Shown here: piece by piece, positions 23,213-31,401 of the stretch
How positions within the stretch are numbered: the stretch's first letter is position 1
Layout of the letters: each line of letters starts with the position of its first letter
From: Deltaproteobacteria bacterium
GTDB taxonomy: Bacteria > Myxococcota_A > UBA796 > SXON01
Direction: 5' to 3'
Assembly (NCBI GenBank): GCA_947484175.1
Contig: CANKOI010000027.1
Coordinates: forward strand, 1 to 44,383
DNA length: 44,383 nt
Translations under genes and position numbers: made by a program
Notes under the pieces: model-generated
Seen by the model: only the letters and a program-made list of their open reading frames with translations
What the model was told of the DNA's origin: nothing
Databases searched by the model: none

Positions 23213-25850
23213 GGCGCGAGTGAGAAGAGAGGTGCTGTTCAACGAGGCGCACCAGCTCGCCCCCATCGAAGGGTTTCACGAGACAGGGGAGGTGCGAGTC
23301 GTGCATGCAACGGGCCACCGACGGGGTGATGGGCCCGCCGCTCACGAACACTACCCGACGCGCGGCCTCCGCGTCACGTTCCCTCAACTCGAGCCAAAGG
23401 TCGATGCCCGAGCCTTCCGGGAGCTCCACCTCGAGGATCACGGCGTCCCAGGGCTCTCGAAGCGCAAGGCTGCCACCGCTGAACGTGGTTTCCACTCGTA
23501 GGTCGTGGCTGGAGAGGTGGGCCCGCACCTGCTCGCCGAGGCCCGGTTCGGCGTCGATGACGAGGACGCGCGGGCGCCGTTCGGCCACCAAGCCCCCAGC
23601 GCCACGCAGGGTGAGAGCGAACGTGGTTCCCGTGCTGCCGGTCTGCACCAGCTCCAGCTTGCCACCCATACGTCGGCACAGCTCACGGCAAATGTACAGC
23701 CCCAGCCCCGTGCCTCCTCCGTTGCTTCGGGTGCTCACGAACGGATCGAAGACGCTCGCCACCAGCGCGTCGGGCACGCCGGGCCCCGAATCGGTGACGG
23801 TGACCCGCACGTCGCCCCGAACCTCCTCGCTGCCGATCTCCAGCCGGCGCTCGCCAGCTGGAATGGAGCCCATCGACTGCAGGGCGTTGCTCACCAAGTT
23901 GAGGGCGATCTGCCCCAGCCACACCGGGTTTCCCGACGCCAAGAGGCCTTTCACGAACATGCGGCGCACCCGCGCCCGCGGCAGCCCCACTCCATGTGCG
24001 AGGGCCAGCGCACTCTCAAAGGCGAGGGCGGGATCCACGCTCTCCAACACGGGCGCAGCCGGGCTGGCCAGGTCGCGGAGCTGCGCCACCACTTCCCGCA
24101 CCCGCAGCGCACCATCGAGGGCGCGCTCGATGCGCTTGCCGGTGTCCCCCACTCCCTCGTGCGCCAACTCGAGGTTCCCGATCACGTAGGTGAGCGGATT
24201 GTTGATCTCATGGGCCAGACCCGCCGCCATACCGCCGAGGGCCACCAGACGCTCCGCGACCCGGAGCTGCGACTCCACGCGAACCCGCTCGCTGGCATTC
24301 CGGGCCATCACCAACTCGGCGTCGCCGCCGTTGAACCGGATGGGTTCAGGTGCGAAAACGTCAAAGCTCTCGGAACCCGAAGCCGTGTCCAGAAGCACGG
24401 TGCGGGGTTCGCCGCGCGTTTCGGGTGCGGCGCGGAGGAGAGCCGCCTGCCAGGCCGGGGTGGCCCCGAACGTGGCGTTCGCGGTGCGATTGCTGAAGGC
24501 CACGCGACCATCGGCCACGACGACGACCGCGCTGGGCAGGGTGTCGAGCGCCCCCCGAAGCTCGGCCTCCGACGCCACGAGGCGTTGGTGCGCGAGCCGT
24601 TCGGCGTCCTCTGCAGTGCGGCGGGATGTCACATCGTCCACGATCGCCACGGAGAGCTCGTGGTTCGTGCCCAGTCCATGCGCGTGGCCCGTCCAGGTGA
24701 CCTGAATGAACCGCCGGCCTTTCGTCGGACTGGCGAGGTCAACCGTCTGGTTGCCCACCGGCTCCGGGTGCCCACACAGGGAGCAGGCGCCGTATGCCGG
24801 GTCGAGCCGACCGCTCACGGCCGACCAGAACGCTGCGACCGAACCCCAAGGCGCCGCCACAAGCTCGGCGCTTGGGCTCACCTCGTGTACGCCTCCCGCT
24901 TGGTCTACCGCCACAAAGCCCATGCCCGTGGCGCTCGAGACGTGGGCGAGAATCGCGCTCCGCGCTTCGAGCGCCGCCTGCGCACGTCGCTCCGTGATGT
25001 CGGATTGGCCAGCGGCCATCTGCACGGCGCGGCCCCCCTCCCGCTCTGCTAGGCCCCGACCCAGCATGTACCGCCATCGCCCCTCTGCGTCGCGGAGGCG
25101 GTACTGCGCCTCGAAATAAGCCGACTTTCCGGCGAGATGCGCGTTCAGCGCCTCCATCACCGCCGGAAGGTCGTCGGGATGCACCCGTTCGTACCAGTCG
25201 TTCACATGGTTGGCCTGAACCCCCGTGATCTCCGCCCATCCGGGCGAATACTGCGCGATCCCCGTGGCCGGATCCCAGTCCCAGCACCCATCGGAAGTGG
25301 CCCGCGCGATCAGGTCCGATCGGCGCGACAGCTGAGTGTTCTGGCGGAGAGTAGCCAGCGCCGCGAACAACGCCGCGAGGCTGGCCAGCCCGAATACGCC
25401 GCCGCCCACGGCAGCGCCTGCCGTCGCGTCGAACAACCCACCCAACTGCCGACTCACGGCCCAAGTTCCCGCCCGAATCTCAAGGACAGCCGCGTACAGT
25501 TGCTCGCGCGCGGCGGGAATATCGCCGGTTACCAACGCCGTGCGCGACCGGCGGAGAGTGCCCGCCAGCTCCTCGTTCCGGTTTGCGGCGCCCGAGCGCT
25601 CCACTCGCGCGACGAGACCGTCGATCCGCGACACCGCCTCCCCGCCATCCGACCCCGGCGCCGCCAGCAGAGCATCGATCTCGGAGACCGTGCCGGCCCA
25701 CGCCATCCGCTCCACCACGACACCGCGCCGTGATGCGATCTGCGCGAACAACGAACGGCACCGGTCTGCATACACGAGGAGCGCGAGAACCAAAACGGCG
25801 AGGAGCCAATCCCGCCTCTCCAATCGCCACCGCCCCACCCTTCGCGCCAT
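23205..25850 (-). CDS. Membrane PAS hybrid histidine kinase with a Glu-substituted receiver
   Basis: 881 residues; AAGGA lies 4 bases before the ATG. TM1 (about 14-29) and TM2 (about 143-165) enclose a short helical periplasmic domain. A PAS_3 domain (about 180-290), a second PAS-like domain (about 297-412) with C356SLC359GHPEP, and a third short one (about 430-520) follow. HisKA carries His547 (LAHEINNPL). The HATPase has Asn651/Asn655, DSGPG at 687-691 and GGGTGLGL. A C-terminal receiver (about 760-875) has IDAEPG instead of DDE, and the phosphoacceptor Asp is Glu807 (VILEVELPEGSG); Lys859 is kept. The kinase core looks active, but the receiver probably cannot be phosphorylated and may be fixed in an activated-like state. 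Confidence 0.92.
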   Translation of the reverse strand: MARRVGRWRLERRDWLLAVLVLALLVYADRCRSLFAQIASRRGVVVERMAWAGTVSEIDALLAAPGSDGGEAVSRIDGLVARVERSGAANRNEELAGTLRRSRTALVTGDIPAAREQLYAAVLEIRAGTWAVSRQLGGLFDATAGAAVGGGVFGLASLAALFAALATLRQNTQLSRRSDLIARATSDGCWDWDPATGIAQYSPGWAEITGVQANHVNDWYERVHPDDLPAVMEALNAHLAGKSAYFEAQYRLRDAEGRWRYMLGRGLAEREGGRAVQMAAGQSDITERRAQAALEARSAILAHVSSATGMGFVAVDQAGGVHEVSPSAELVAAPWGSVAAFWSAVSGRLDPAYGACSLCGHPEPVGNQTVDLASPTKGRRFIQVTWTGHAHGLGTNHELSVAIVDDVTSRRTAEDAERLAHQRLVASEAELRGALDTLPSAVVVVADGRVAFSNRTANATFGATPAWQAALLRAAPETRGEPRTVLLDTASGSESFDVFAPEPIRFNGGDAELVMARNASERVRVESQLRVAERLVALGGMAAGLAHEINNPLTYVIGNLELAHEGVGDTGKRIERALDGALRVREVVAQLRDLASPAAPVLESVDPALAFESALALAHGVGLPRARVRRMFVKGLLASGNPVWLGQIALNLVSNALQSMGSIPAGERRLEIGSEEVRGDVRVTVTDSGPGVPDALVASVFDPFVSTRSNGGGTGLGLYICRELCRRMGGKLELVQTGSTGTTFALTLRGAGGLVAERRPRVLVIDAEPGLGEQVRAHLSSHDLRVETTFSGGSLALREPWDAVILEVELPEGSGIDLWLELRERDAEAARRVVFVSGGPITPSVARCMHDSHLPCLVKPFDGGELVRLVEQHLSSHSRHA

Positions 25851-25901
25851 CGGTCCTTGTGATCCGCCGCGGGCTCCGCGTCAACGTAGTAGGCTGAGGA
25901 G

Positions 25902-26111
25902 ATGTTGCACCGTGAACATGACCGTACCGAGGCCATCGAAGCGAGAGTTGCTTGGCTCGAACGAGCCGTGGGCGAGCTCGACGAGGTGGTGCGGACCCTC
26001 GGCGATGAGCTTCGAACGCTCAACCGAGAGTTGGCGCAGTTGCGCGAGCAGCGGGCCGGAGAAGGAGAGGAGGGCAGTGGGCTGAAGTACGAGGTGCCGC
26101 CGCACTACTGA
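25902..26111 (+). CDS. slyX: SlyX family protein
   Basis: A 69-residue coiled-coil protein: RTEAIEARVAWLERAVGELDEVVRTLGDEL... ending in the family-typical EVPPHY. SlyX is a small cytoplasmic protein of unknown function, first noted beside slyD in enterobacteria. GAGGAG abuts the ATG with no spacer, which is unusual. It is divergent from the hybrid kinase gene (51-bp gap). A G/C hairpin follows its stop, so it is probably a single-gene transcript. Confidence 0.88.
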   Translation: MLHREHDRTEAIEARVAWLERAVGELDEVVRTLGDELRTLNRELAQLREQRAGEGEEGSGLKYEVPPHY

Positions 26112-26118
26112 AGGATTC

Positions 26119-26143
26119 GCAGGGGGGCGCAAAAAGTGCCCCC
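26119..26143 (+). terminator. GC hairpin after slyX
   Basis: A GGGGGC-rich arm and GCCCCC flank a loop containing AAAAA, starting 8 bp after the slyX stop. The stem is strong but is followed by GCGG rather than a T-run, so a Rho-independent role is only plausible. Confidence 0.45.
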
Positions 26144-26158
26144 GCGGCACTGCCGCTT

Positions 26159-26167
26159 TGCTACACT
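26159..26167 (+). promoter_or_regulatory. Extended -10 promoter (TGC TACACT) of the VWA lipoprotein gene
   Basis: A TGn-extended -10 hexamer TACACT lies 19 bases before the ATG at 26187. A similar hexamer sits at the same 19-base distance before two other lipoprotein genes in this window, at 29926 and 32460. No clear -35 is present. Confidence 0.45.
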
Positions 26168-26186
26168 GCGCGCGCTCGGGGGTCCC

Positions 26187-27521
26187 ATGATCGTGTCGCT
26201 GCTCCTGCTCGCTTGCACGGACTACAATCTCACCTCACCCAGCCAGGTGGAGGGGAAAGACCCCGAGCGTGAAGAGGAGGAGCCGGAGCCCGATCCGGGG
26301 CCCGATCCCGACATCAAAGTGTCCCCCTCCGCCGTAGACTTCGGCGATGTGCTCCGGGACTGCGCGGGTCAGCCCGTTACCGTCACCATCACCAATAAGG
26401 GCAAGGCGAAGCTGCGGGTGGCCGACATTGCGCTCAGCGGCGATGCCGTGTCCAAATTTTCCGAGAATGGCGACGCTGTGGAGCTTGAGCTCGACCAGTC
26501 CTACGAGTTTCAGGTGCGGTTCGAGCCCAGCGCGTACGTCACCTACGAAGTGCAGCTCGACATCCTCAGCAACGATCCCGACGAGGGCGAGGTTGCGGTT
26601 CCCGTGCTCGGCACCGGCACCTCGGGGGGCATCTACGAGGAGAGCTTCGAGCAGACCTACATCGAAGAGCCGATCGACGTGCTCTGGGTGCTGGACAACT
26701 CCGGTTCGATGGACGAGTCCTTGGGCCGCCTGGGCGACCAACTCGACCTGTTCATCGGCGCCTTCCTCACTCTGGGCCTCGACTACCATATCGGGGTGGT
26801 GACGACCGACATGGACAGCGCCAGTCAGAGCGGCAAGCTTCAGGGCACGCCGACCTACATCGACTCCAGCACGCCCGACCCGGTCGGAAAATTCGAGGCC
26901 CGGGCCAGCGTCGGCTCCGGCGGCTCCGGCGACGAACGAGGGCTCGACGCCGCCCAGACCGCCCTGAGCGAGCCCCTCGCTTCCACGGAGAACGCGGGCT
27001 TCCTCCGCGCCGACAGCACCCTGTCCGTGATCGTGCTCTCCGACGAAAACGACGCGAGCAGCCAGGCTGCGGGCAAGTTCACGACGTGGTTCGAGGGCCT
27101 GCGCACCGACCCCGACAAGACCACCTTCAACGCCTTCGTGGGCGACCGGGGTTTCGGCTGCTCGGGAGGCGACATCTGGGCGGGCGACTTCATCGAGGCG
27201 GTGGGAGGCGACAAGTACATCGACGTGGCCGACAACACCGACGGCTTCTTCGCCAGCATCTGCAGCGACGACTTCAGCGCTCCGGTCACCAACATGGCCC
27301 GATCGAGCGCCGGCATGAAGTCCACGTTCGCGCTCACCGAAACCCCGAGCGACGTGTCGCGTCTGGAAGTGGTAGTCGACGGCCAGGATTGCCCGTCCGA
27401 CGCGATCGACGGCTACACCTACGACGCGACTGCCAATTCCATTACCTTCCACGGCACCTGGTACCCCGACGCGAACGCGATCATCGAGGTGGCGTACCCG
27501 GTCGACGAGGGCTGCAACTAG
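26187..27521 (+). CDS. Surface lipoprotein with Ig-like (choice-of-anchor D type) and VWA domains
   Basis: 444 residues from the ATG at 26187, chosen because it gives a lipoprotein signal MIVSLLLLAC with Cys at residue 10. An acidic linker (EREEEEPEPDPGPDPD) leads to an ASH/choice-of-anchor-D beta sandwich (about 45-150: VSPSAVDFGDVLRDC, VTITNKGKAKLRVADIAL, SNDPDEGEVAVPVLGTG). A VWA domain follows (about 170-385) with MIDAS DNSGSMDES and the later SDENDAS. A beta-rich end segment has Cys residues. It is probably an outer-surface adhesion or ligand-binding protein. It ends on CTAG, which also provides the stop of the opposite gene. Confidence 0.88.
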   Translation: MIVSLLLLACTDYNLTSPSQVEGKDPEREEEEPEPDPGPDPDIKVSPSAVDFGDVLRDCAGQPVTVTITNKGKAKLRVADIALSGDAVSKFSENGDAVELELDQSYEFQVRFEPSAYVTYEVQLDILSNDPDEGEVAVPVLGTGTSGGIYEESFEQTYIEEPIDVLWVLDNSGSMDESLGRLGDQLDLFIGAFLTLGLDYHIGVVTTDMDSASQSGKLQGTPTYIDSSTPDPVGKFEARASVGSGGSGDERGLDAAQTALSEPLASTENAGFLRADSTLSVIVLSDENDASSQAAGKFTTWFEGLRTDPDKTTFNAFVGDRGFGCSGGDIWAGDFIEAVGGDKYIDVADNTDGFFASICSDDFSAPVTNMARSSAGMKSTFALTETPSDVSRLEVVVDGQDCPSDAIDGYTYDATANSITFHGTWYPDANAIIEVAYPVDEGCN

Positions 27522-28054
27522 CGCGGCGCGGGCTGCACGGAGCGGGCCCGGAGTGCGACTAGGTCGGAGTCCGTGGGCCAGCGCATCAACGCGCTTTCGA
27601 GCCTGCGGTGGGCTTCCGAATCAACGCCTGCCTCTAGCAGTCGCTCAACCAGCAGCGCAGCCTCGAGGGGGGTAGCGGGCTGAGGCCCGCTCTGCTCGCG
27701 TTCGATGCGTCGAACATCCGCTTCGCGCCCCCGTAGCGCCCTGAGGCGGCCCACGATTTCAGGAACGATCCGTGGCCGGCCTTCCTGGAGGGCGAGATCC
27801 GCGAGGACGACGAGGCCATCGCGGTTGTTCACCACGGCAGCCAACGCGGCGTTCTCCTGAGCGTCGCGCTCGGCCGCGCGGAGGAGCGTGGCGGTTCGGA
27901 ACAAGCGGCGGGCGGTGTTCGTGCGGGCGTTCCGCCGCATCGAAGGGGCCGCGAGAACGAGGAGCGCAACCAGCCCCACCGGCCACGCCCAGCCGGGCAC
28001 GAGGCCCTCCGAGGCCGCGATCAACGCGCTCACCAACTCTCCGAGCCCACCCAT
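27518..28054 (-). CDS. Membrane-anchored helical (TPR-like) protein
   Basis: 178 residues from the ATG at 28054 (MGGLGELVSALIAASEGLVPG). One N-terminal membrane helix (WAWPVGLVALLVLAA) is followed by basic residues and then a soluble helical part. That part has TPR-like helices (NNRDGLVVLADLALQEGRPRIVPEIVGRLRALRG; LLVERLLEAGVDSEAHRRLESALMRWP). A longer frame to 28171 overlaps the divergent gene and lacks a typical start. The call rests on the TM-TPR pattern only; no function is assigned. The frame shares the palindromic CTAG stop with the VWA gene. Confidence 0.62.
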   Translation of the reverse strand: MGGLGELVSALIAASEGLVPGWAWPVGLVALLVLAAPSMRRNARTNTARRLFRTATLLRAAERDAQENAALAAVVNNRDGLVVLADLALQEGRPRIVPEIVGRLRALRGREADVRRIEREQSGPQPATPLEAALLVERLLEAGVDSEAHRRLESALMRWPTDSDLVALRARSVQPAPR

Positions 28055-28070
28055 CGGCGGCGCATACCAC

Positions 28071-29867
28071 GTGGCGCGGATATCGGACGCCGCCGTGCGG
28101 TACGCCCCCCTCGCCTTGTTCGCCGTGATGGCGCTACTCGTGTTGGGGAGCTCCTGGTCCACGTTTGGCACCGCCTTCCTCGGCCGGTACTACGTCGACG
28201 CTTGGGGAACACAGTGGTTCTACTGGTTCACGGAACAAGCCCTCCTCGGCAACGACGACGTGGCCACCACGTCGATGTTTTTTTACCCCTGGGGGAAGGA
28301 CATCTACGCCCATACCGGGGGGAACGTGCTCGACGCCATGATGGCGATCCCGTTCCGCTGGTGCCTCGGTCCGGTGGTGGGGTACAACACGTTCGTCGTG
28401 GCGATCCTCGCCACCAACGCGTGGGCCATGCGTCGGCTCCTCGGAGAGCTGAAATTGTCGGACACGGCCGCGTGGGCGTCAGCCGTGCTCTTCGCCTTCA
28501 ACCCGTACGTACTCACCGAAATCCGAGACGGTCGGCCCACCCAAGCCCTGCTGCTCTTCGTGTTGCTTTTCTGGACCTTCTGGCTGCGCGCTGGAGAGCG
28601 GTGGTCTGCGGCCGTGCTGTCGGGCGTCTTTCTCGCGCTGACGGGCCTCACCTATTGGTACTACGCGCTGCTCACCGCCCCCGCGGCGGCGCTCGTGTTC
28701 CTCTTCGACCGCGGCCCGGGCAGCCTCCGCCACCGCCTCGTAGCCGCCGCTCTCGCTGCTGCGCTAGTGGCCCCGTTCGCATTCGGCATGGTCACAGCCG
28801 AAAATGTGCCCGGAACCTTCGACGCCTCGTTGTGGTCGGCGACCACCTGGTCTCCCAAGACCGCCGACGGCCTCTCCGTCGGCATCCTTGCCTTCGACCC
28901 CATTCGCCGCATGAGCGGCTTCTGGATCGAGGACCTCGAAGGCAATCGAATCTACACGCCCGAATGGGTGTCGATGGTGCGTGTGCAGTGGGTGCTCGCC
29001 GGGCTGGGGCTCTTGTTCGCCGGTCGGCGCACCCGAGTGGTGGGGCTGGCCCTCCTCGTTCCTGCGCTGATCATCGCCATTGGCCCGGAGTTCCACGGCG
29101 TGCAAAACACGCCCTACCTGCTCGCTGTGAAGGGTCTCCGCGTGCTCCAGCGGCTTTGGTGGCCCGCTCGCGCGCTGATCTTCGTGCACATCGGCATCGC
29201 CGTGCTCGCCGCCGCGGCCTTCGACCGCCTCGCCGGTTGGCCCCGTAGCCGCCTCGCGCTGATCGGCATGGTCACGGTCAGCTGGCTCGCCGACCTAGGG
29301 GTGGCCACGATCAGCCCGATGGGATCGTGGCCCTCGGCGATCCCTGCGGTGTATTCCTGCTTGGCGAAAGACCGCGAACGCGCAGCGATCCTCGAGCTCC
29401 CGTATGCCTACGCTCAGGCCCACCTCTATTACCAGACGACCCACGGCCACCCCATCTTCGGCGGGATGATCGAAGACAACCCCATCTTCACGCCGGCTCC
29501 CCAACGTGAGGCCCGCGAGAAGAACAGCTTTGTACGGGGCCTCATCCAGCTCGCGGACGGCGAGGAGCCCGATTCACCGCTCCTGCCGGCCGACAAGGCC
29601 GCGCTGGGCGAGCTAGGCTACCGGTGGGTACTCCTCGACAAACTCCCCTACCGAAACCCCGCCCCCTTCCCCGGCCTGAAACCCAAGACGAAGTACCTGC
29701 AGATCCGACTGGTCCTCGATGAGCACTTTGGGCGGCCGGTGTTCGAAGACGACGACGCAGCTCTCTGGGCTCCCTGGGGAGGCGACTCGCCCTGCGAAAC
29801 CAAGAAGGTCGATCGGGGCGGCCGGCGGTTCCGTCAGCGTTCAAGAACAATCCGGGGCGAGCAGTGA
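28071..29867 (+). CDS. Large polytopic membrane protein, GT-C-like glycosyltransferase family
   Basis: About 598 residues from a GTG at 28071 (VARISDAAVRYAPLALFAVMALLVLG); a longer frame to 27888 overlaps the divergent gene. About 10-12 hydrophobic segments follow. The first extracytoplasmic loop is RYYVDAWGTQWFYWFTEQALLGN, with an Asp typical of GT-C enzymes. The motif MFFYPWGKDIYAHTGGNVLDAMMAIPF and a C-terminal periplasmic domain (about 430-598) are similar to other uncharacterised membrane glycosyltransferases. It would transfer a sugar from a polyprenyl donor on the periplasmic side. No Shine-Dalgarno is evident at the start. No glycosyl acceptor can be inferred. Confidence 0.75.
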   Translation: MARISDAAVRYAPLALFAVMALLVLGSSWSTFGTAFLGRYYVDAWGTQWFYWFTEQALLGNDDVATTSMFFYPWGKDIYAHTGGNVLDAMMAIPFRWCLGPVVGYNTFVVAILATNAWAMRRLLGELKLSDTAAWASAVLFAFNPYVLTEIRDGRPTQALLLFVLLFWTFWLRAGERWSAAVLSGVFLALTGLTYWYYALLTAPAAALVFLFDRGPGSLRHRLVAAALAAALVAPFAFGMVTAENVPGTFDASLWSATTWSPKTADGLSVGILAFDPIRRMSGFWIEDLEGNRIYTPEWVSMVRVQWVLAGLGLLFAGRRTRVVGLALLVPALIIAIGPEFHGVQNTPYLLAVKGLRVLQRLWWPARALIFVHIGIAVLAAAAFDRLAGWPRSRLALIGMVTVSWLADLGVATISPMGSWPSAIPAVYSCLAKDRERAAILELPYAYAQAHLYYQTTHGHPIFGGMIEDNPIFTPAPQREAREKNSFVRGLIQLADGEEPDSPLLPADKAALGELGYRWVLLDKLPYRNPAPFPGLKPKTKYLQIRLVLDEHFGRPVFEDDDAALWAPWGGDSPCETKKVDRGGRRFRQRSRTIRGEQ

Positions 29868-29900
29868 CGAGTCACGACGCACCCCAAACCCTGCATCGGT

Positions 29901-29906
29901 TAGAAC
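29901..29906 (+). promoter_or_regulatory. Possible -10 (TAGAAC) of the Gly-rich lipoprotein gene
   Basis: TAGAAC ends 19 bases before the ATG at 29926, the same distance as the better elements before 26187 and 32460. It lacks the extended TGn. Confidence 0.3.
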
Positions 29907-29925
29907 GATGACTGGAGAATGTAAA

Positions 29926-31053
29926 ATGTCCGGAATGTGGATCGTGCTCCTCGCGGTCGCTTGCGACGGCAGCTCCTCAACTCCCGCGCCCCCCACTCCC
30001 GCCGCGAGCGCGGTGGAAGCGCGAACCCCGCCCACCTCGTTGAAAGCGGTCCGCCTCGGCTCCGCCTTCCTGCACGCATGCTGGTTCACCAGCTACACCG
30101 ATGAGCAGGTCGCCCAGATCGGCGTCTTGGCGAAGACCTCGGCGGCCGCTGAGTCCGCCGCCGCAACGGCCGTGGCCGGGAAGCTGCTCGACGTCACCCA
30201 GCTCGTGGCCGACGGAACCACCGATGCCGCCGCGCAGAAAGCCGCGGCGGATGCCTTGGCAGCCTCTGAGCGAGCGGCGGCCGAACTCTCGTTCAGCCAC
30301 CTGGTGTCGTTGGTCGCAGTGATGGGTCCGGAGCAGCTCGCAGCCGGAGGGAGCCAGTCCGGGGGCAGCTCCATCGCGGCGGCGCTCACCACCGACCGGT
30401 GGCTGGAAGAAAACAACCCCTTCTCCCACGTGCCGCCCGACGTGTCGGAGGCCGGCGGCGGCGCGGCCATCGTGAGCGCGAAGCTCAGCAGCGCACGAAG
30501 CTACCTCACACTGCAAGGCGCCATCAGCGCCGAGACCGGCACCCTCGCCAGCCTCGATCTCGCTGCCCCCGACTGGAAAGAGACCGCCACGACATCGGGC
30601 AAGCGCGTCTTCGACGCCTTCGAGTCCCACCGGGCGGCCTCGATCGCTGCGTACGCTGCCTGGGCTTCGGCCCTCCCCGAGGCCGATCGAGTTGCGTTGG
30701 TGCTCGCCGACGGAACCAAGGCCGCCCTCAAACTGCCCAGCGCGGCGGCGGGGAGCGACGGCGGCCTGGCCGCGGGAGGTCAGGGCAGTGGCATGGAGGG
30801 CGGCGGCACGCAGGGTGGCCAGGGCGGCGGCATGATGCCGGGCGGTCAAGGCGGCGGCATGGAGGGCGGTGGCATGCAGGGCGGGGGTGGCATGCAGGGC
30901 GGTGGCATGCAGGGCGGTGGCGGCATGCAGGGTGGCCAGGGCGGCGGCATGCAGGGCGGCGGTGGCATGCAGGGCGGCGGTGGCATGCAGGGCGGAGGCG
31001 GCATGCAGGGCGGAGGCCAGGACGGAGAAAAGCCCGCCAAGAAGGGGGGGTGA
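29926..31053 (+). CDS. Ala-rich lipoprotein with C-terminal GGMQ tandem repeats
   Basis: 375 residues. The ATG at 29926 has GGAGAA 7 bases upstream and gives a lipoprotein signal MSGMWIVLLAVAC; an ATG at 29908 is less likely. The middle (about 30-280) is Ala-rich and helical (TSAAAESAAATAVAGKLLDV...), with one WFTSYTDEQV element and no Cys beyond the first two. From about residue 285 it is a low-complexity tract of GGM-Q/E-GG units ending EKPAKKGG. The repeats may be flexible or stack as a glycine-rich sheath. No homologous family is recognised. It stands apart from its neighbours, after the GT-C gene. Confidence 0.75.
   Translation: MSGMWIVLLAVACDGSSSTPAPPTPAASAVEARTPPTSLKAVRLGSAFLHACWFTSYTDEQVAQIGVLAKTSAAAESAAATAVAGKLLDVTQLVADGTTDAAAQKAAADALAASERAAAELSFSHLVSLVAVMGPEQLAAGGSQSGGSSIAAALTTDRWLEENNPFSHVPPDVSEAGGGAAIVSAKLSSARSYLTLQGAISAETGTLASLDLAAPDWKETATTSGKRVFDAFESHRAASIAAYAAWASALPEADRVALVLADGTKAALKLPSAAAGSDGGLAAGGQGSGMEGGGTQGGQGGGMMPGGQGGGMEGGGMQGGGGMQGGGMQGGGGMQGGQGGGMQGGGGMQGGGGMQGGGGMQGGGQDGEKPAKKGG
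30778..31020 (+). repeat. In-frame tandem repeat encoding GGMQ units
   Basis: About 240 bp of imperfect 15-18-bp units, with eight copies of ATGCAGGG spaced 15, 18 or 24 bases. All length changes are multiples of three, so the frame is kept. Most units contain the palindrome GCATGC. The pattern suggests repeat-number variation under coding selection. Confidence 0.8.
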
Positions 31054-31103
31054 GGCCGACTCAGCGCGGATCACGAGCGATTGTGAACGGTGGTGAGTTG
31101 GCG

Positions 31104-31334
31104 CTGAAAGCGAAGCGTAGTCACGTATTCGCCTGACGACTGCTCTTGTCTCATGGTTGTACGCGTACTACGCCGGTGAATGGATTTGCGGGGGGCACGG
31201 ACGGCCCATTACCCATACAGCGCATCCGGAGGCATCAAACCGTGAACCGCTACACCTTCCGCTTCCGCTCACAGCCGCCGCCAGCGGGCAGCTACATGAC
31301 GTCAACCTACGAAGGCAGGACTGAAAGCGAAGCG
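31104..31334. repeat. 14-bp direct repeat around the start of a small gene
   Basis: CTGAAAGCGAAGCG occurs at 31104-31117 and 31321-31334. The second copy is inside the small coding frame. The 188 bases between 31054 and 31241 otherwise show no gene or clear promoter. Confidence 0.45.
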
Positions 31335-31394
31335 CTCTCGAAGCTCCGCAAGCAGTATCCCAACGCCGTGGACATTGTCTCGAAGCCGACCTAA
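31242..31394 (+). CDS. Small hypothetical protein (50 aa)
   Basis: A 50-residue frame beginning at GTG 31242, with CGGAGG 9 bases upstream; this strong ribosome site is the main evidence. The product, VNRYTFRFRSQPPPAGSYM... then YEGRTESEALSKLRKQYPNAVDIV, reads like a small alpha/beta protein, two strands and a helix. There is no signal peptide. I do not recognise a family. It could also be a start further upstream at 31146, which would add 32 low-complexity residues. Confidence 0.6.
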   Translation: MNRYTFRFRSQPPPAGSYMTSTYEGRTESEALSKLRKQYPNAVDIVSKPT

Positions 31395-31401
31395 GCCGTT
31401 C

